Source: JANXVV01 sp038230975
GTDB taxonomy: Bacteria > Planctomycetota > Phycisphaerae > Tepidisphaerales > Tepidisphaeraceae
Direction of reading: 5' to 3'
NCBI GenBank assembly: GCA_038230975.1
Contig: JBBRMF010000005.1
Span: 1-48,563, forward strand
DNA: 48,563 bases
A program made the translations under genes and the position numbers. This document shows, in pieces, positions 1 through 9,238 of this stretch. The notes under the pieces were generated by a model. It was not told where the DNA came from. It saw only the letters and a program-made list of their open reading frames with translations, and did not search any database. Each line of letters starts with the position of its first letter. The stretch's first letter is position 1.

Positions 1-497
1 CGCGAACGAGGATTCGAAGCGTCTCCGGCCGGCGGGCGCCACCCAGCTGTACTTCCGGAAAAACTCCGAGTTGAGCGCGCTCACGAGCGCATAACTGTAA
101 TTCCATTCGCCGACTTCGCCGCTGAACCCCACCCCGACCTGCGCGCCTCCCGTGCGCGCAGAGAAGCCGCCATCACCCCTCCTTAGCCGCCTTCCCCAAC
201 CCTCGATTGATGCGCCGATCACCGGTGCGCCAGGGAGGAAGAAGGCGGCTAAAGAAGAAATCTACAAGCCCATCCGACCCCTGTGGACACCGGCATCGCG
301 CTGGTACAATCCCCGCCGGCCAAGGCCGTCGCTCTTTGAAAACTTCATCATCCCCGGCTGTCCAGTTAGCCGGGAACTCGCCTCAAGGCGCACGGAGTAG
401 GTGCGCACGACCGCGCCTCGGCCACCCCTTCCGCAAGTGCCGGAATGCGTCGGGCTTGCGTCGGATGCAGCTACGAATCCGCGTCGGACTCAACTAA
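1..497. other. Decayed region without a convincing gene
   Basis: No complete gene can be supported here. On the minus strand a frame stays open from about 218 to the window edge and reads like part of a barrel or porin-type protein near 1-130 (for example GEWNYSYALVSALN), but it has no clear start and is cut by the edge. A TGGACA/TACAAT pair near 285-318 resembles a promoter but its spacing is about 15 bp and nothing convincing follows it. The Rhs-like frame that begins at 498 has no homologous-looking sequence upstream in any frame, so the junction near 498 looks like a recombination point. Confidence 0.4.
183..252. repeat. Inverted repeat with TTAGCCGC...GCGGCTAA ends
   Basis: The arm TTAGCCGCCTTC at 183-194 is repeated exactly in inverted orientation at 241-252, with a 46-nt spacer. 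The TAGCCG / CGGCTA ends are shared with the palindromes at 16513-16591, 28614-28685 and 30704-30727, so this is probably a diverged member of the same intergenic family. Confidence 0.55.
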
Positions 498-530
498 CTC
501 CACAAATACCTCTATGCAAATGCGAGTCCG

Positions 531-1235
531 GTGAATCTCGTTGATCCGTCAGGGCATTCAACCTTGGGAGACATACTTACAAGCGTTGGCGTCCAAGCTG
601 CGCTTGTGGGAATCCTCACCCCGGTGGCAACAGGCGTCCTGACAGCTCGGGCTGGCGGCTCGTTTTGGAATGGAGCATGGGAAGGTACGCCTGCGGGCGG
701 TGCGCTTGCCTACATCGCGTTTAGAGACAAAGGAATTCTGAACCCCGCATTTGCTACGGATGCGTTCTACATCGCGTATGGAACGCTGTGGGGAACGCTT
801 ATTGACAACTTAACAACCTCTCTCGGGAAGAATGCCCATAACCCAACTCCTTCCGAGAATGCGGCGTTCATCGTCACAAACCTGCGGAATGTCTCAATCG
901 CGCGAGCATTCAAGGTTGGAAACGAAGGGAAGTTCAATTCCGAGAACGTTTGGTTGTCGGCAGGATTCGCGTCGGCAAGCTCGCTCTTGGTGAAGTCTCC
1001 CCAACTACTCGGCAATGTCGGTACCAACATCAATCGCTGGTGGCACGATCAGCCGACTGACTGGAGCAAGTCGGAATCCATCATCGTTGATTCGATCCTC
1101 TCTGGCATACAGGCTGGATTACTTAACCTCCCGCTCCCGGGGGGTGCCGATTCACTGCCGCCATTCTTTAAGGAGACGTTTAAGCAAGCAGCATTCAACG
1201 GATACAAACAGATAATAAAGTATCTCTTTACTTAG
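531..1235 (+). CDS. Orphan Rhs repeat-associated C-terminal cassette
   Basis: The frame is open from 498 and starts with a recognisable Rhs/YD-repeat core terminus, LHKYLYANASPVNLVDPSGH, the segment that normally joins the conserved shell to a variable C-terminal toxin. A TAA at 495-497 stops the frame just before this motif, and no core lies upstream, so the conserved shell is absent. GTG at 531 is the first usable start, with no good ribosome binding site. The remaining ~215 residues are rich in Gly and Ala, have hydrophobic stretches (about residues 10-45 and 80-95) and match no toxin family I recognise. It is best read as a displaced Rhs tip, a known by-product of tip exchange. It may be silent; whether it is ever translated cannot be told from sequence. 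Confidence 0.6.
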   Translation: MNLVDPSGHSTLGDILTSVGVQAALVGILTPVATGVLTARAGGSFWNGAWEGTPAGGALAYIAFRDKGILNPAFATDAFYIAYGTLWGTLIDNLTTSLGKNAHNPTPSENAAFIVTNLRNVSIARAFKVGNEGKFNSENVWLSAGFASASSLLVKSPQLLGNVGTNINRWWHDQPTDWSKSESIIVDSILSGIQAGLLNLPLPGGADSLPPFFKETFKQAAFNGYKQIIKYLFT

Positions 1236-1317
1236 AGTCGGCGGCACGAACGTGTCGGCAACGCAGACCTTGAGAGCTGCCTCGCCTCGCAGTGCGGCTA
1301 TTGCATGGAGCAGGGAT

Positions 1318-1491
1318 ATGACTATGCGCACGTTGATTGTCACGCTCACGTTTTGCGTCATCCTGATCGCGATCTGGCGCACGGTACATATGCTAGTTGC
1401 AGGTGAATCGAGGCTCTTGGCAGGGATGTTCCTCCTCGTCGAGATAATTGCTCTCGTATCCGGTGTAAATGCACTGAGGGGCAAGAAGTGA
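1318..1491 (+). CDS. Small two-helix membrane protein; possible cognate immunity protein
   Basis: A 57-residue protein beginning MTMRTLIVTLTF. Hydrophobic segments at about residues 4-25 and 31-50 would form two membrane helices separated by a short polar loop, and it ends in a basic tail (RGKK). A longer frame opens at 1252, but its first 22 residues look non-coding; ATG at 1318 or 1324 sits directly before the first helix. It lies about 80 bp behind the Rhs C-terminal cassette in the position where immunity genes usually sit. That role is inferred from position only. It could equally be an unrelated small membrane protein. Confidence 0.4.
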   Translation: MTMRTLIVTLTFCVILIAIWRTVHMLVAGESRLLAGMFLLVEIIALVSGVNALRGKK

Positions 1492-2336
1492 TCGGTGGGG
1501 CAACCATTCCGTCGTCTCTTTGGCTCCAAGCCAGCGGCGGACCTTGTCGATGGAGCGCAACGCCGAGCCGATGGATTGCAAGAAGAGCGGAGAACCCAGC
1601 ATGAAGCACTTCAACTTTGACGCCTTCGGGAATCCGGTGAAAAGGGTGAACGGCAAGCGGCGAACAACGGCGGCGGACGCCGCGCCCCTGCACTGCGACG
1701 GGATTTACGACCCGGCGCTCGCGCCGGTTTACCCGCCGGTCCAGCCCCACGGCCATCCGGTCGGCCTGTTCACCGGCTTCGAGAACCACGAAGGCCTGAT
1801 CCACGACCCGGCCGGCCTCGGGAAGTTCCGGTACGCCGGCCAGACTCCCGTTGACTGCGCCGATCCGATGTGACGGGCTTCCTCTCGCGCCCACTCTTCG
1901 CATCCCGCGTGGCCACACAACAGACGTTCCCCGTCGTCCCTGTAGCTCCGTCGCGTCGGCGTCGGCCCTCACGTCAGAGCGCAGCGCCGGGGGCCGACGC
2001 CGGGGCGATGGAGTGGAAGGGACGACGAGCGAAGGGTACTCCCTTCGCTCCCCTGTCAGCTCTGGAGCCGAGGCAGAGGCCGCTTGTCGTTCGCCGTCGG
2101 ATGGTTCCCGTCCGCCCGTATCCGCCCACGTCCCCGCCTGTCCGCCTTCGCGCCGATGCGCCCTCCGGAGATGAAACGGGGTCGTGAATGAATGCATGCA
2201 AAATCGACAGCCGGGTGGCCTTGGGCGAGTAATCGCCCAAGGCCACTTGGCCGACCATCATACACGCGTAAACTTGAGTGTCCCCTTTTCTTCCGCGGCT
2301 ACGATTGAAAAAATAGAAACAATTTCCGAACCGGTT
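1492..2336. other. Gene-poor stretch with many non-coding open frames
   Basis: Long frames exist on both strands because the sequence is GC-rich, but none shows a recognisable domain or a ribosome binding site. A plus-strand frame at about 1600-1873 contains FDAFGNPVKR, which faintly recalls Rhs-type sequence, yet the rest does not continue as YD repeats. The only clear structure is the perfect hairpin at 2215-2246. Confidence 0.4.
2215..2246. repeat. Perfect 14-bp palindromic hairpin
   Basis: GTGGCCTTGGGCGA at 2215-2228 and its exact complement at 2233-2246 are separated by the tetraloop GTAA. The design matches the other palindromes in this window whose core is GGGCG-n-CGCCC, but no gene ends close by that it would obviously terminate. 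Confidence 0.7.
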
Positions 2337-2558
2337 TCATTTCGCGTGGGGAAGGTCGAGGAACGTTTCAAGCCAGTCGCGATTCATCAGTCCCCAGGAT
2401 TCCACCGCGGCCCAGCCATCGTCGCCGCACAACACGGCGAGGATCAAGATCGTCAAAAGGCTCTTATAGGGGATGAGAGGCGTTGGGCGCGCGTCGATCG
2501 GGGATGTTTCAGAAAAAACGCAAAAGACCTTCTCGGTCGCATGGGCGTCCATGCCCAA
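2337..2558 (-). pseudogene. ISAs1-type transposase N-terminal fragment
   Basis: The frame reads ...IPYKSLLTILILAVLCGDDGW then AAVESWGLMNRDWLETFLDLPH. This is the pattern of the DDE_Tnp_1-associated N-terminal domain of ISAs1 transposases (typically LxxIL.I...AVICGADGW..IE.FG....DWL..FL.LP.G). The frame stops right after LPHAK, where full-length enzymes continue with GIPSHDTFGRVF and a catalytic DDE domain of roughly 250 residues; none of that is found downstream on this strand. About 70 of an expected ~370 residues remain, so this is a dead insertion-sequence remnant. No terminal inverted repeats could be recognised. Confidence 0.65.
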
Positions 2559-3031
2559 GCTCTTTTCGTGGCGGAAGACAGGTTTTCTGCGAAACTTCGT
2601 TACTATCGGGGCGCAAGCCTGTCACGCCCCGTCGAACCACGAAATAGCATTATACTGCGATACATTCAATTGCGATGGCCCTGATACGCCCCGCCGCGAA
2701 GCCGTCTGGGAAGCCGCGCTTCCACCTCTCGAACCGTGCCCGGGCCTCCCGTCCAAAGCATTTTCGTCACGTCCACCTCTGCATTACTTCCATCCGCCAT
2801 GCGAATTTCTGCATTGAAAGCACGTCTATTCTGCTTGCCACACCTTGATTCCTGCATCATGGAGTACATTACTACACGATGTCGGAGAGTCAGGCGCAAA
2901 AATATGCGGATGTTATCTTTTTTGAAGGCGTGAGTTTTGCCGAAGTTAACAACGGGTCAGCGTGAGAGGGGTACAATCTTGTGAGTCGGACGTCATGTGA
3001 CTCGATAAGCCGCGTTTTGAATAGGAGGTTT
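2559..3031. other. Intergenic region upstream of the DUF1501 gene
   Basis: No supported gene. A 77-codon minus-strand frame (2666-2899) has no recognisable domain. A TACAAT at 2972-2977 is a possible -10 element for the downstream gene, about 55 bp before its ATG, but no good -35 sequence stands 16-18 bp upstream. Confidence 0.35.
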
Positions 3032-4366
3032 ATGCTTACCATACTGGGCCGCTCGCAGCGTTTCTGCGATGGTGTATCACGCCGGAACTTCCTCAAAATC
3101 GGTGCTTTAGGGTTGGGTGGCCTGACGTTGCCACAGCTTTTGCGCGCGGAGGCATCGACCGGAGCGCGTCGGGCCCACAAGGCCGTAATCATGATTTACC
3201 TGCCGGGCGGGCCTTCCCATCAGGATATGTTTGACCTGAAGATGGATGCTCCATCGGAAATTCGCGGTGAATTCACACCCATTAATACAAATGTGGATGG
3301 CATCCAGATTTGTGAGCATATGCCGCGCATTGCGAAATTGATGGACAAGATGACCATCATTCGCTCAATGGTTGGTGCCGCCGATCGACATGAGGCATTT
3401 CAGTGCCTGACCGGCCGGCTGCCTGTAAAGGCGCCGCCGGGAGGTTGGCCTTCTTTGGGCGCGGTGCTGTCCAAGCTTCAAGGTGCCGCCGACCCGTCCG
3501 TTCCACCGTTCATCGGGCTGTCCCCGAAAATGGGCCATATGGAATGGGCTGATTCCGGTGCGGCCGGATTCCTGGGTGTTGCGCACGCACCATTCAAACC
3601 GGAGGGCGCGGGTCAATCGGATATGGTCTTGAATGGAATCACGCTGGATCGATTGGCGGATCGGCGGGCGCTCCTGACCAGCTTCGACCGCTTCCGCCGT
3701 GATGTGGACAATAGCGGTGCAATGTCCGGCCTCGACGCTTTCAATCAGCAGGCATTTGGCGTCTTGACATCCAGCAAAATGGTTGAAGCGTTTGACCTTA
3801 ATAAAGAAGACCCGAAAGTCCGCGAGCGATACGGTAAAGGCGACCCGAAGAACCGTGACGACGGCGGCCCTAAATTGATGGAACAATTCCTCATGGCCCG
3901 TCGGCTTGTCGAAGCCGGTGCCCGTTGCGTTACGCTCGCCTTCAGCCGGTGGGACCATCACGGCAAGAACTTCGACGCGCTTCGCCAGGATCTGCCATTG
4001 TTCGACCAGGGTGTCAGCGCGCTGATCGAGGATCTGTATCAGCGCGGGCTTGATAAAGATGTCTCAGTCGTAGTCTGGGGCGAATTTGGTCGCACGCCAA
4101 AGATCAACAAAGACGGTGGCCGTGATCATTGGCCGGGTGTTTCCTGTGCCCTGTTGTCGGGCGGCGGGATGAAGATGGGCCAGGTCATCGGTTCGACCGA
4201 TCGCCTTGGGGGTGAAGCGAAAGATCGTCCGGTTCAATTCGGCGAAGTCTTCGCAACGCTCTACCGCAATCTTGGCATCGACGTGAGTAAAGTCACTCTG
4301 CCTGATCTGACTGGTCGTCCGCAGTATCTGGTCGACGGGCATCAACCGATGCCTGAATTGATTTAG
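3032..4366 (+). CDS. DUF1501 family TAT-exported protein
   Basis: A 444-residue member of the DUF1501 family, whose fold belongs to the alkaline phosphatase/sulfatase superfamily and whose function is not established. ATG at 3032 is chosen because AGGAGG (3023-3028) stands just before it and it places a twin-arginine motif (SRRNFLKIGALGLGG, residues 16-30) in the right position; an in-frame start at 2981 would push it too far in. Family landmarks are IMIYLPGGPSHQDMFDLK, the HEAFQCLTGR region, SRWDHHGKNF and VVVWGEFGRTPKIN with GRDHWPG near the C-terminus, which carry the His/Asp residues expected of a metal site. It heads a co-directional run with the DUF1549/DUF1553 gene 207 bp downstream, the usual planctomycete pairing. 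Confidence 0.93.
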   Translation: MLTILGRSQRFCDGVSRRNFLKIGALGLGGLTLPQLLRAEASTGARRAHKAVIMIYLPGGPSHQDMFDLKMDAPSEIRGEFTPINTNVDGIQICEHMPRIAKLMDKMTIIRSMVGAADRHEAFQCLTGRLPVKAPPGGWPSLGAVLSKLQGAADPSVPPFIGLSPKMGHMEWADSGAAGFLGVAHAPFKPEGAGQSDMVLNGITLDRLADRRALLTSFDRFRRDVDNSGAMSGLDAFNQQAFGVLTSSKMVEAFDLNKEDPKVRERYGKGDPKNRDDGGPKLMEQFLMARRLVEAGARCVTLAFSRWDHHGKNFDALRQDLPLFDQGVSALIEDLYQRGLDKDVSVVVWGEFGRTPKINKDGGRDHWPGVSCALLSGGGMKMGQVIGSTDRLGGEAKDRPVQFGEVFATLYRNLGIDVSKVTLPDLTGRPQYLVDGHQPMPELI

Positions 4367-4439
4367 AGTCCTATTCAGTTTGGTGTAGCAGATTTAAATT
4401 CGTCTTTCGTAGAGTCCGCTAAAGAGCTTGGAAAGAAAT

Positions 4440-4504
4440 GGTGGCATGGGCGTCTCGCCCGTGCTTTTCTCTGAAGAAAACGCGGGCGAGACGCCCACGC
4501 CACC
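4440..4504. repeat. Long palindrome with GGGCGTCTCGCCC core (family B)
   Basis: Outer arms GGTGGC (4440-4445) and GCCACC (4499-4504) enclose near-complementary GGGCGTCTCGCCCG and CGGGCGAGACGCCC, with TTTTCT/AGAAAA at the apex, so the whole 65 bp folds into one hairpin. A closely similar copy lies at 21671-21726 in a different context, which marks it as a dispersed repeat. Here it sits between the DUF1501 and DUF1549 genes and could reduce read-through. Confidence 0.8.
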
Positions 4505-4573
4505 TATAATTCCCCAAGCCCTAAAGCCGAACATAAGAAGAACCCGACCAAATCGTCTAAGAGACCCAGACCA

Positions 4574-7090
4574 ATGTTTTCTCGACTTCGATGGATTTAT
4601 TTCTCCGCAGTGGTTTTGAGCTTGCTGGTCCTTGCGCGTCCAGTTCAAAGTGCCACCTCGCAACCGTCTGCCCCTCTCAAGAGTCTGACAATTCAGGCTG
4701 GTTCGCGGTCTGAGACCAAAACCCCGCCGCGCATGCAAGGGCGTGATGCCCGACTTCAACTTCTCGTCACCGCAGAACTGCCCGATGGTAAGCTGCGCGA
4801 CCACACCCGAAATGCGGCGTACTCCACTTCGCCGGCTGGCCTCGTTCAGATCAGCAATAGCGGTGAAGTGTCGCCATTGAAAGACGGTCGTGTTACCGTC
4901 AACGCCTCGAGTGGTGGGGCCACCGCAGCGCTTGATTTGATCGTCGAGAAAGCTCAAGAGTCGCTGCCCATTAATTTCGTGAATCAGATCGTCCCGATTT
5001 TTACGAAAACCGGTTGCAATACCGGCGGTTGCCACGGGAAATCCAGTGGTCAAAACGGTTTTCGTCTTTCGCTGATGGGCTTTGAACCGGCTGAAGATTA
5101 TGAGCATCTGGTCAGCGAATCTCGTGGCCGTCGGCTATCACCGGCGGCACCCGAGCACAGCTTGCTGCTCACCAAAGGCACGGCTCTGGTTCCTCACGGT
5201 GGTGGCAAAAAACTTGATCCGGCTTCCGACGATTATAAGCTCCTCGTCCGCTGGATCAGCCAGGGAATGCCCTACGGCAATCCAACTGATCCGACCGTTT
5301 CCGGAATCGAAGTCTTCCCGCCGCTACGCACGATGGCACTTGGAGGCGATCAGCAACTGGTCGTCACCGCGCGGTACACGGACGGTTCCACACAAGATGT
5401 CACGCGAAGCGCCGTTTACGAGACGAGCGATAAGGAAATGGCGACGATCGACTCCGCCGGTCATCTGATCACGATGGAACGGCCGGGCAGCGTTTCGACA
5501 ATGGTCCGCTATCAAGGGAATGTTGGCGTCTTCCAGGCGACCCTTCCATTGGGCGCGCCGGTCGGTGTATTGCCGTCACCCAATAATTTCATTGATGAAC
5601 TGGTCTTCAGCAAGCTCAGAGAAATGGGCATGCCGCCCTCGGAAGCGTGTGACGATGGCACGTTTCTTCGCCGGGTCACCATCGATATTGCCGGTCGATT
5701 GCCAACGCTTGAAGAGGCAAGACAATTCCTTGCCGACCCGGATTCCACGAAACGGGACAAGTGTATTGATCGCCTGCTCGACACTCCGGATTACGCAGAT
5801 CATTTTGCGAATGTCTGGTCGGCCTTACTTCGGAATCGCCGCACGAATGCAACGCATGCCCGCGGAAATTACCTGTTCCACGATTGGATTCGCGATAGCC
5901 TGAACCGCAACAAGCCATACGATCAGTTTGTGAGGGAGATCATCACTGCTTCCGGGGAAGTCACTCGAAATCCACAGGTCGAATGGTATCGACAGGTGAC
6001 GACCGCTAATACTCAATTAGAAGACACGGCTCAACTGTTTCTGGCCACGCGAATTCAGTGTGCACAATGCCACCATCATCCCTATGAGCGATGGAGTCAG
6101 CAGGACTATTACAGTCTGGCGGCGTTTTTCTCACAGGTAACGCGCAAGCCTTCTGAAGCTGGTGAAGAAATCGTCTTTGCTCGGCGTGCGGTTCCCGTGG
6201 CGACCAATATCAAGACGCAACTGCCCGCGAAGCCTGCCGGGTTGGGCGACAAGCCGCGCGATCTGGCTGCCGAATCCGATGCGCGCGAAGCGCTCGTGGA
6301 CTGGATGGTCAATCCACGGAATCCATTCTTCGCTCCGGCGCTCGTCAACCGATATTGGAAGCATTTTCTGAATCGCGGTCTGGTCGATCCTGATGATGAC
6401 ATGCGTGCGACCAACCCACCAACCAATCCGGCACTCCTTGACGCACTGGCAAAGCATTTCGTCGATAGCCGATATGACTTGAAAGAGCTGGTCAGGACGA
6501 TCTGCCGCTCCCGCATCTATCAGTTGAGTCCCGTCCCCAATGCGTACAACGGGCCGGACCGCCAGAACTACTCCCGCTATTACTCGAAACGACTGACGGC
6601 AGAAGTATTGTCTGATTCAATCAATGTGGTGGCCCAAACTTCTGAATCCTATCCCGGTTTGCCCGTCGGCACGCGCGCGGTTCAATTGCCCGACAACAGC
6701 TTCAATACTTCATCCTATTTTCTGACGGTCTTTGGACGTCCTGAATCGTCCAGCGCCTGTGAATGCGAGCGATCGCAAGACGCGAGCCTTTCGCAGAGCC
6801 TGCACCTGCTCAATTCCAAAGTGCTCCTTGAAAAACTTTCGAGTAAGAGCGGACGAGCGGCACTCTTCGCGGCGGAAACGTCGCGCGCCGATGATGAAAA
6901 ACTTCGCGATCTCTATCTGATGGCGTACACACGACAACCCACTGCTGACGAGCTATCGCTCGCCGCAAAATACATTGGGCGTCAAGTGCGCGGGAAGGAC
7001 GGAAAACTCCAACCGGCCGATAAGCGCGAGGCCTACGAAGACATCGTTTGGGCAATGATCAACTCCAAGGAGTTCCTGTTCAACCACTGA
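4574..7090 (+). CDS. DUF1549 / DUF1553 planctomycete cytochrome-type protein
   Basis: An 838-residue secreted protein. Residues 1-27 form a signal peptide (hydrophobic 9-21). A bacterial Ig-like stretch (about 38-125) is followed by a cytochrome-like region with CNTGGCH at 148-154, whose spacing between cysteines is longer than the classical CxxCH. A second Ig-like stretch lies at about 245-325. DUF1549 covers about 335-540 and contains a true CAQCH haem-type motif at 496-500. DUF1553 (about 590-835) ends with the typical MINSKEFLFNH. Such proteins are a planctomycete hallmark and are nearly always paired with a DUF1501 protein, as here; the activity of the pair is unknown. A role in handling complex polysaccharides is often suggested but is inference. 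Confidence 0.93.
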   Translation: MFSRLRWIYFSAVVLSLLVLARPVQSATSQPSAPLKSLTIQAGSRSETKTPPRMQGRDARLQLLVTAELPDGKLRDHTRNAAYSTSPAGLVQISNSGEVSPLKDGRVTVNASSGGATAALDLIVEKAQESLPINFVNQIVPIFTKTGCNTGGCHGKSSGQNGFRLSLMGFEPAEDYEHLVSESRGRRLSPAAPEHSLLLTKGTALVPHGGGKKLDPASDDYKLLVRWISQGMPYGNPTDPTVSGIEVFPPLRTMALGGDQQLVVTARYTDGSTQDVTRSAVYETSDKEMATIDSAGHLITMERPGSVSTMVRYQGNVGVFQATLPLGAPVGVLPSPNNFIDELVFSKLREMGMPPSEACDDGTFLRRVTIDIAGRLPTLEEARQFLADPDSTKRDKCIDRLLDTPDYADHFANVWSALLRNRRTNATHARGNYLFHDWIRDSLNRNKPYDQFVREIITASGEVTRNPQVEWYRQVTTANTQLEDTAQLFLATRIQCAQCHHHPYERWSQQDYYSLAAFFSQVTRKPSEAGEEIVFARRAVPVATNIKTQLPAKPAGLGDKPRDLAAESDAREALVDWMVNPRNPFFAPALVNRYWKHFLNRGLVDPDDDMRATNPPTNPALLDALAKHFVDSRYDLKELVRTICRSRIYQLSPVPNAYNGPDRQNYSRYYSKRLTAEVLSDSINVVAQTSESYPGLPVGTRAVQLPDNSFNTSSYFLTVFGRPESSSACECERSQDASLSQSLHLLNSKVLLEKLSSKSGRAALFAAETSRADDEKLRDLYLMAYTRQPTADELSLAAKYIGRQVRGKDGKLQPADKREAYEDIVWAMINSKEFLFNH

Positions 7091-7113
7091 GCGGGGAGTT
7101 CATCAAAAGACGA

Positions 7114-9231
7114 ATGCATCTGCAAATATCAAAAGTCCCGTCAGATACCGTTGGTCCTGCAAAAAGTTCGGACTGCGAGTTCCGGTCAACGCTTATTCGA
7201 TCGGTCGCCTCGATCCTTCTGGTATTGACGGCGACGTTCATTTCAAATCCCACGCGCGCCGAACTTCCACGGGCGCGCCTCACTGGCATCGTGCCGCCCG
7301 GCGGTATGCACGGCTCCTCGGTTGAAGTCACCGTTGGCGGTGCGGACCTCGAAGACGTCAACCAGTTGTACTTCTCATCTGCCGGGATCTCCGCCCAGCC
7401 AAAGGCCGGCAAACCCGGGGAACCCGCCACCGGGAAATTCCTGGTGACCGTTGCAGCGGACGTGAAGCCTGGACTTTACGACGTGCGCGCGATCGGTCGG
7501 TACGGGATCAGCAACCCACGAACATTTCAAGTCGGAGTCGAACCGGAGTCCACTGCTAAACCCGGAAACATCTCACCACAAGCGGCCTTGGAATTCAGCG
7601 TAAACTCCGCCGTCCACGCAATCGCTGAAGCAAACACGGCTCATTACTTTCGTCTGACTCTCAAGAAAGGGGACAACATTCGCGTCGCCACTTCGACGGC
7701 GTCAATCGAATCGAAAATGGAGCCCGTCGTGACATTGGTCGATCCCACAGGACACGAATTAGTGCGCAATGAAAGCGGTGATCCACTTGTGTTTTCGGCG
7801 GCATTCGATGGACAACACCTTCTTAAAATCCACGACCTCATGTATCGCGGCGGGCCGGAGTACTTTTACCGGGTGAGTGTAGCGCCGGACTCTCCTTCAA
7901 CCGGAATGCCGGACGCCACCGACTTTTCATTCTTCCGTTGGCCGGTCCCATCCGCCGCCGCATTCTTGACGCTAACAAATGACCGCCAACCAATTTCACC
8001 GACATCAACATCCGCAAAACCAGACCAGCCTCAGCATCTGGATCCCCCGTGCGTGGTTGCAGGTCGGTTTGAACCGGGTCAGGAACAAGCCTGGTATAAC
8101 TTCAGCGCGCCGGCAGGGGCGGTCTACTGGATCGAAGTGTTTTCGCATCGCCTTGGCGCGCCCACCTCCCCAATGCTGCTTGTTCAACGCATGGAACAGG
8201 ACGCAAAAGGGGAGATCAAAGCGGTCGATGTCCAGGAGGCCTACGAGACTCCGCCTGCCGGAGTGGTGGAATTTTCAGTGTCGACACATGACCCAGCCAC
8301 TCGGCTTGAGATCAAGCAGGCGGGCAATTATCGCGTGGCCGTGCGTAACTTGTTTCAATCGCGATCCGAGCGGCGAACGAGCCCATTCCGCCTGGAAATT
8401 CGCAACGAGTCACCTGATTTTCAACTCGTGGCGATCGTGGCCTCGCCATTGCCCGATCCTAAGGATTCAAAGGATGTCCCCATTTCGACGACACTGCTTC
8501 GTCGCGCGGGGGTGTCCCCGATTCGAGTGATCGCTCAACGACGCGATGGTTTCACCGGACAGATTCGTATTCAGGCCACCGGCCTTCCGCCGGGTGTGGT
8601 TGCCGGACCCACAACAATCCCATCCGGGGCAACTTCGGCGAGCCTGATGTTGGGCGCGGCTTCCGATGCCGCTGGCTGGGCGGGTCCGATCATCATCACC
8701 GGCAGCAGCCGAATCGGCGCACTGAATGTCATTCGCGAGGCCCGGCCTGCCACCATTAGCTGGAGCAACTACGACGTTGCGAATAAGCGAATTGACGTCA
8801 TGCGATCACGCCTGACTGCGCGATTCATGCTCGCTGTCAGCGATTCCGAAGAGTCCCCGTTGTCGATCGGTCAGCCCTCAGAACGAACGTGGGATGTACC
8901 GGTCGCGGGGAAGTTGTCGATCCCTTTGAAGATTGTCCATCGAGCCGAGGCGTCAGGCCCGATCTCTCTGAAAATCGTCGGTCACCCGGTGCTTGCCGTA
9001 GGCAAGGAAGTGACGGTGGACGCCAAAGCTGAATCGGCCGCGATTGAGTTGGATTTGAACCAGACAAAACTTCCGGTGGGGGAGTATTCGCTGCACATTG
9101 AATCCCAGGCAAAGGTAAAATACGCGAAAAAAATCGCTGGGAAGGATGGAGCCGTCGCCGATGTGACGTCTTCATTTTATTCACCGCCGATCACGGTGCG
9201 CGTCGTCGAAGCCCCCAAACCGGCAAAGTAG
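7114..9231 (+). CDS. Secreted protein with PPC-type domains
   Basis: A 705-residue exported protein. ATG at 7114 is preferred because it lies 24 bp after the DUF1549/DUF1553 stop, whereas in-frame starts further up overlap that gene. The hydrophobic segment SVASILLVLTATFISNPTRA (about residues 29-48) is the likely signal peptide core, which leaves an unusually long N-region. The pattern ELPRARLTGIVPPGGMHGSSVEVTV followed by Ig-like sheets, AHYFRLTLKKGDNIRV and EQAWYNFSAPAG fits bacterial pre-peptidase C-terminal (PPC) beta domains, but no peptidase is present. Placement between the DUF1549/DUF1553 and cytochrome-WD40 genes, with an 8-bp gap to the latter, points to one operon. Probably a structural or binding component; substrate unknown. 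Confidence 0.8.
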   Translation: MHLQISKVPSDTVGPAKSSDCEFRSTLIRSVASILLVLTATFISNPTRAELPRARLTGIVPPGGMHGSSVEVTVGGADLEDVNQLYFSSAGISAQPKAGKPGEPATGKFLVTVAADVKPGLYDVRAIGRYGISNPRTFQVGVEPESTAKPGNISPQAALEFSVNSAVHAIAEANTAHYFRLTLKKGDNIRVATSTASIESKMEPVVTLVDPTGHELVRNESGDPLVFSAAFDGQHLLKIHDLMYRGGPEYFYRVSVAPDSPSTGMPDATDFSFFRWPVPSAAAFLTLTNDRQPISPTSTSAKPDQPQHLDPPCVVAGRFEPGQEQAWYNFSAPAGAVYWIEVFSHRLGAPTSPMLLVQRMEQDAKGEIKAVDVQEAYETPPAGVVEFSVSTHDPATRLEIKQAGNYRVAVRNLFQSRSERRTSPFRLEIRNESPDFQLVAIVASPLPDPKDSKDVPISTTLLRRAGVSPIRVIAQRRDGFTGQIRIQATGLPPGVVAGPTTIPSGATSASLMLGAASDAAGWAGPIIITGSSRIGALNVIREARPATISWSNYDVANKRIDVMRSRLTARFMLAVSDSEESPLSIGQPSERTWDVPVAGKLSIPLKIVHRAEASGPISLKIVGHPVLAVGKEVTVDAKAESAAIELDLNQTKLPVGEYSLHIESQAKVKYAKKIAGKDGAVADVTSSFYSPPITVRVVEAPKPAK

Positions 9232-9238
9232 TGGACGA

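Noticed and set aside
1..170. Minus-strand partial frame resembling a porin-type barrel (GEWNYSYALVSALN)
   Set aside because: It is cut by the window edge, has no start codon in a sensible place, and the plus strand is open too; it is kept only as a remark.
1520..1873. 117-codon plus-strand frame containing FDAFGNPVKR, faintly Rhs-like
   Set aside because: The rest shows no YD repeats or Rhs core; a single short motif is not enough.
1358..2197. 279-codon minus-strand open frame
   Set aside because: Arg/Pro/Gly-rich composition typical of an antisense frame in GC-rich DNA, no domain and no ribosome binding site.
2184..2684. 166-codon plus-strand frame
   Set aside because: It is antisense to the ISAs1-type fragment at 2337-2558, which has recognisable protein sequence, and begins inside the 2215-2246 hairpin region.
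2666..2899. 77-codon minus-strand frame upstream of the DUF1501 gene
   Set aside because: It has no recognisable domain and no convincing ribosome binding site; a chance frame is as likely.
3365..3961. 198-codon minus-strand frame inside the DUF1501 gene
   Set aside because: It is antisense to a clearly coding, family-matching gene.
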